DNA of 64,000 bases from Mycobacterium sp. AT1. GTDB taxonomy: Bacteria > Actinomycetota > Actinomycetes > Mycobacteriales > Mycobacteriaceae. Shown piece after piece: positions 60,402-64,000 of the stretch. The stretch lies in the NCBI RefSeq assembly GCF_002043095.1, contig NZ_MVOC01000037.1, positions 62,001 through 126,000 on the forward strand, read 5' to 3'. A program made the translations under genes and the position numbers. The notes under the pieces were generated by a model. It saw only the letters and a list, made by a program, of their open reading frames with translations. It did not search any database and had not been told where the DNA came from. Every line of letters starts with the position of its first letter. The first letter of the stretch is position 1.

Positions 60402-63162
60402 GCAGAGCCAGCTCGAAGACTTCACCGCGGGGCTGCCGTTCACTCTCGACGACTTCCAGATCCGCGCCTGCAAGGCCCTTGAGAACGGTCACGGGGTCCT
60501 GGTGTGCGCACCCACCGGCGCCGGTAAGACCGTCGTCGGGGAGTTCGCCGTGCACCTTGCGCTCGCCGCGGGCCGAAAGTGCTTCTACACCACGCCGATC
60601 AAGGCGCTGAGCAACCAGAAGCACAATGATCTGGTGCAGCGTTACGGTGCCGAGCGCATCGGGCTGTTGACCGGCGACCAGAACCTCAACGGTGACGCCC
60701 CGATCGTCGTCATGACCACCGAAGTCCTTCGCAACATGCTGTACGCGAACTCCGATGCGCTGCACGGTCTTTCCCACGTCGTCATGGACGAGGTGCACTT
60801 TCTGGCCGATCGGATGCGCGGCGCAGTCTGGGAGGAGGTCATCCTGCACCTCTCCGAGGACGTGCGGCTGGTCAGCCTGTCGGCGACGGTGAGCAACGCA
60901 GAGGAGTTCGGCGGCTGGATCCAGACCGTCCGCGGCGACACCACCGTCGTCGTCGACGAGCACCGCCCCGTCCCGCTGTGGCAGCACATGATGGTCGGCA
61001 AACGCGTGTTCGACCTGTTCGAGGGCTCCGAGCCCAACGCCAAGCAGACCCTCGTCGACCGGGAGTTGATCCGCCACATCTCGCACCGGCGCGAAGCCGA
61101 CCGGTTGTCGGATTGGCAGCCTCGCGGGCGACCGGGCAACCGCGGGCGTGAGGGCAACCGTCACGGTGGCGGCCGCCCCACCATCTACCGGCCGCCGTCA
61201 CGACCCGACGTCATCGGCGTGCTCGACCAAGAGGGCTTGCTGCCCGCCATCACGTTCGTGTTCTCCCGGGCCGGCTGCGACGCCGCGGTGAAGCAGTGCC
61301 TGCGCTCGTCGTTGCGACTGACCGACGAGAAGGAACGGGCGCGCATCGCCGAGGTGATCGACCGACGATGCGCCGATCTCGACGACGCCGACCTGGTGGT
61401 GCTCGGTTACTACGAATGGCGCGAGGGGCTGCTGCGCGGCATCGCCGCCCACCACGCCGGGCTGTTGCCGGTCTTCCGTCATACGGTCGAGGAGCTGTTC
61501 ACCGCCGGGCTGGTGAAGGCCGTGTTCGCCACCGAGACATTGGCTTTGGGCATCAACATGCCCGCGCGGACCGTCGTGCTCGAGCGGCTGGTCAAGTTCA
61601 ACGGCGAGCAGCACGCGCCGTTGACGCCGGGGGAGTACACCCAACTCACGGGGCGCGCAGGGCGCCGCGGAATCGACGTCGAGGGTCACGCGGTGGTGCT
61701 GTGGCATCCCGACGTCGAACCCGCCGACGTCGCGGGGCTGGCGTCGACTCGTACGTTCCCCCTTCGCAGTTCGTTCGCGCCGTCGTACAACATGACGATC
61801 AATCTGACCAACCAGATGGGCCCCGAGCAGGCGCATCAACTGCTGGAGCGGTCGTTCGCGCAGTTCCAGGCCGACCGCTCCGTCGTCGGCCTGGTCCGCG
61901 GCGTGTCCCGCGGCGAGAAGATGATGGACGAGATCGCCGCGGAGTTCGGCGGTCGGGACGCACCCATTCTCGAATACGCGCGGTTGCGCGCGACGATCGC
62001 CGAACGTGAACGCGCACAGTCCCGGGCGTCCCGGTTGCAGCGCAGGCAGGCGGCCAACGACGCGCTGGTGGCGCTGCGCCGCGGTGACATCATCACCATC
62101 GGGCAGGGGCGGCGCGGCGGGCTCGCGGTGGTACTCGAGCCGGCGGGGGACAGCGACGATCCCAGGCCGCTGGTGCTCACCGAAGACCGTTGGGCAGGCC
62201 GCATTTCGTCGACGGACTTCTCCGGCTCGTCGCTGCGGGTGGGGTCGATGACCCTGCCAAAAAGGGTGGAACACCGGCAACCGCGGGTCCGTCGTGACGT
62301 CGCGTCGGCGTTGCGATCGGCAGCCGCGGGTCTGAAGATGCCTGCCGGGCGGCCCAAACGTGGTCAGCCTGGCCAGGATCGGGAGCACGACGTGGATCCC
62401 GAACTCGCAGGCCTGCGCGATCGGATGCGAGCCCATCCCGCGCACCACCTCGCCGATCGCGACGAACGCGTCAGGCAGGCCGAGCGCTTTCTGCGCATCG
62501 AGAGGGACAACGCCGACATCCAGAAGAAGGTCAACGCCGCGACCAACTCGTTGGCCCGCACCTTCGACCGAATCGTGTTGTTGCTCACCGGCCGTGGCTT
62601 CGTCGAGAAGACGGCGGACGGTGATCTGGTGGTGACCGACGACGGGCGTCTGTTGGCGCGCATCTACAGCGAGAGCGATCTGCTGGTCGCCGAGTGCCTG
62701 CGCAGCGGCACCTGGAACGGTCTCGACGCCGCCGAGTTGGCCGGGGTGGTGTCGGCGGTGTTGTTCGAGTCGAGGGGCGACACACCTGGTTCGTCGTCGG
62801 TCGTGGAGAGCGCGACGCCCGGTATGCGACGGGCGCTGTCACAGACCCGGCGTTCGTGGGCGGAGATTCGCGCCGAGGAGCAGCAGCACCGGCTCCCGGC
62901 GAGTCGCGAACCGGACGTCGGTTTCGTGGCCGCGATCCACTGCTGGGCGACCACGGGCGACCTGTCGGCATCCTTGGCGGCATCCGATGCCTCGGGTAGC
63001 GGATCTCCTTTGTCGGCAGGCGATTTCGTGCGATGGTGTCGGCAAGTCCTCGATCTGCTCGACCAGGTGCGAAATGCCGCCCCCACGCCGGCGTTGCGGA
63101 CGTCTGCGAAACGCGCAATCGACGCGATTCGGCGCGGCGTCGTGGCTGTTGATGCGGGGTAG
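60385..63162 (+). CDS. helY: DEAD/DExH-box helicase HelY (Ski2-like)
   Basis: 925-aa ATP-dependent RNA/DNA helicase of the Ski2/Mtr4-like group, matching Rv2092c. Motif I APTGAGKT is at residues ~41-48, motif II DEVH in VVMDEVHFLADRMRG near 135, motif III SLSATVSNAEEF, a Ski2-type beta insertion (~225-270, Arg/Gly-rich RGRPGNRGREGNRHGG), motif VI QLTGRAGRRGIDVEG near 420, and a C-terminal DSHCT domain. Likely role in RNA metabolism; partner unknown. The ATG at 60385 lies inside the end of tatC. Confidence 0.95.
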   Translation: MTKPPEQSQLEDFTAGLPFTLDDFQIRACKALENGHGVLVCAPTGAGKTVVGEFAVHLALAAGRKCFYTTPIKALSNQKHNDLVQRYGAERIGLLTGDQNLNGDAPIVVMTTEVLRNMLYANSDALHGLSHVVMDEVHFLADRMRGAVWEEVILHLSEDVRLVSLSATVSNAEEFGGWIQTVRGDTTVVVDEHRPVPLWQHMMVGKRVFDLFEGSEPNAKQTLVDRELIRHISHRREADRLSDWQPRGRPGNRGREGNRHGGGRPTIYRPPSRPDVIGVLDQEGLLPAITFVFSRAGCDAAVKQCLRSSLRLTDEKERARIAEVIDRRCADLDDADLVVLGYYEWREGLLRGIAAHHAGLLPVFRHTVEELFTAGLVKAVFATETLALGINMPARTVVLERLVKFNGEQHAPLTPGEYTQLTGRAGRRGIDVEGHAVVLWHPDVEPADVAGLASTRTFPLRSSFAPSYNMTINLTNQMGPEQAHQLLERSFAQFQADRSVVGLVRGVSRGEKMMDEIAAEFGGRDAPILEYARLRATIAERERAQSRASRLQRRQAANDALVALRRGDIITIGQGRRGGLAVVLEPAGDSDDPRPLVLTEDRWAGRISSTDFSGSSLRVGSMTLPKRVEHRQPRVRRDVASALRSAAAGLKMPAGRPKRGQPGQDREHDVDPELAGLRDRMRAHPAHHLADRDERVRQAERFLRIERDNADIQKKVNAATNSLARTFDRIVLLLTGRGFVEKTADGDLVVTDDGRLLARIYSESDLLVAECLRSGTWNGLDAAELAGVVSAVLFESRGDTPGSSSVVESATPGMRRALSQTRRSWAEIRAEEQQHRLPASREPDVGFVAAIHCWATTGDLSASLAASDASGSGSPLSAGDFVRWCRQVLDLLDQVRNAAPTPALRTSAKRAIDAIRRGVVAVDAG

Positions 63163-63212
63163 TGTGTGGCCAACGTTTCGATTTTGACGTCAGATGGAAC
63201 CAAGGAGAGACG

Positions 63213-63977
63213 ATGAGCGGACCGCAGGGATCCGATCCCACCCAGCCGTGGGCGGGTCAGCAGCCGGCCGATCCCGCGTGGCAGCCTCAGGCTCCAGAAC
63301 AGCCGCAGCCGGAGCAATCGCCTTGGGGGCAGCAACCTCCCGCCTACGGCCAGCAGCCGCCGGCGTACGGCGGGCAGCCGCAGTACCAGCAGCCCACGTA
63401 CGGTCAGCCGCAGTACCAGCAGCCCGACCAGTACGGCCAGCAGCCCACCGCGTATGGCCCGTCGTCCTACCCGCAGCAGCCGCAGTACGGGCAGCCTCCG
63501 CAGTATGGCCAGCCGCAGTACGGGCAGCCTCCGCAGTACGGGCAGTACGACCCCAACCAGCAGCAGTACGGCCAGCAGCCGGGACAGTTCGATCCCAATC
63601 AGCAGTTCTCGCCGTACTCGTCGACCGACGGGGGCTCCAAGAAGTCGCGGGGCCTGATCCTCGGTGTGGTCGGCGCCCTGGTGGCCGTGGTCGTCGTCGT
63701 CGTCGGCATCCTCGGCTTCTGGAAGCCGGGCTTCTTCATGACGACCAACCTCGACGTCAAGGCCGCCCAGTCGGGCGTGCAGCAGATCCTCAGCGACGAG
63801 ACCAACGGCTACGGCGCCAAGAACGTCCAGGACGTCACGTGCAACGACGGGGCCAACCCGAAGGTCGTCAAGGGCGGGACCTTCGACTGTGAGGTCAGCA
63901 TCGACGGCACCAAGCGCCAGGTGACCGTGACGTTCCAAGACAACAGCGGCACCTACGAAGTCGGCAGGCCCCGCTAG
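63213..63977 (+). CDS. Pro/Gln-rich membrane protein with DUF4333 domain (Rv2091c-like)
   Basis: 254-aa single-pass membrane protein. The N-terminal ~140 residues are a Pro/Gln/Tyr/Gly repeat (YGQPQYGQPPQYG units), predicted disordered and cytoplasmic. One membrane helix follows (GLILGVVGALVAVVVVVVGILGF, about residues 148-170), then an extracytoplasmic DUF4333-like domain with two cysteines (DVTCNDG and GTFDCEVSI) that probably form a disulfide. AAGGAG at 63202-63207 sets the ATG at 63213. Same arrangement and neighbour (helY) as Rv2091c. Function unknown. Confidence 0.9.
   Translation: MSGPQGSDPTQPWAGQQPADPAWQPQAPEQPQPEQSPWGQQPPAYGQQPPAYGGQPQYQQPTYGQPQYQQPDQYGQQPTAYGPSSYPQQPQYGQPPQYGQPQYGQPPQYGQYDPNQQQYGQQPGQFDPNQQFSPYSSTDGGSKKSRGLILGVVGALVAVVVVVVGILGFWKPGFFMTTNLDVKAAQSGVQQILSDETNGYGAKNVQDVTCNDGANPKVVKGGTFDCEVSIDGTKRQVTVTFQDNSGTYEVGRPR
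63340..63560 (+). repeat. Degenerate coding repeat for the QPQYG tail
   Basis: Units of 12-24 bp built from CAGTACGG/CAGCCGCAGTA repeat imperfectly and encode PPQYGQ/QPQYQQ peptides of the DUF4333 protein. Direct near-identical copies occur around 63483-63545. This is coding low complexity, a likely site of length variation. Confidence 0.6.
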
Positions 63978-64000
63978 CTGGAGGGGAGTCCGTCGAGCGC

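Noticed and set aside
63340..63560. CRISPR-like or satellite repeat array
   Set aside because: The repeats are in frame, lack regular spacers and encode a Pro/Gln-rich peptide within the DUF4333 gene.

Overview
The window is high-GC actinobacterial DNA and reads as a fast-growing mycobacterium (Mycolicibacterium-like). The evidence is gene order and protein identity recalled from memory, not a search. From about 14 kb to the right end the window follows, in reverse, the Mycobacterium tuberculosis Rv2141c-Rv2091c block: dapE2, PEBP, pyrD, lppL, uppP, cysQ, mshC, a PAC2 gene, metH, hisE/hisG, trmI, lppK, mpa, dop, pup, prcBA, pafABC, tatAC and helY. GTG and TTG starts and 4-bp ATGA/GTGA stop-start overlaps are common, as expected for mycobacteria.

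Layout. 1-864: no supported gene. 0.9-4.0 kb: a large secreted Ala/Gly-rich repeat protein with a Lys-rich tail, then a DUF1206 membrane protein. 4.0-12.8 kb: a nitrate assimilation locus. nirB, a Rieske-type nirD and an unknown 118-aa gene run leftward. They diverge from a nitrate transporter and a 1340-aa nitrate reductase fused to a flavodoxin/FAD/NADPH module. A GlnR-like repeat lies between the two arms. 12.9-18.5 kb: hydrolase, tRNA-Leu(GAG), dapE-like, PEBP, and a leftward lppL-DUF5703-pyrD operon. 18.5-28.1 kb: a long rightward run with uppP, a phosphatase / zinc-ribbon / kinase-like cassette, a GyrA-like/GNAT fusion, cysQ, mshC, an SDR, and a DUF1254 lipoprotein coupled to an acyl-ACP desaturase. 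28.1-40.1 kb: PAC2, metH, HAD, glucose permease, hisE-hisG, DUF4126, a FAD disulfide oxidoreductase, thioesterase and a RecB-type nuclease.

40.1-59.1 kb is the Pup-proteasome region. trmI and two Mtb12/LppK-like exported proteins precede mpa. Between mpa and dop lie two paralogous membrane proteins that flank a convergent, 3'-overlapping histidine kinase/response regulator pair, plus a ThrE-type exporter. Then come dop, pup-prcB-prcA (translationally coupled), a small convergent gene, a DUF1023 hydrolase with a small helical partner, and pafA-pafB-pafC. 59.1-64 kb: tatA, tatC, helY and a Pro/Gln-rich DUF4333 membrane protein.

How the parts work together. NarK-like import, the fused nitrate reductase and NirBD would take nitrate to ammonium. 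Dop and PafA prepare and attach Pup, Mpa unfolds pupylated proteins, and PrcBA degrades them. PafB/PafC form the DNA-damage regulator. CysQ, MshC and MetH connect sulfur, mycothiol and methionine metabolism. No CRISPR array, insertion sequence or prophage was seen. All functional names are inferences from motifs and recalled family knowledge.
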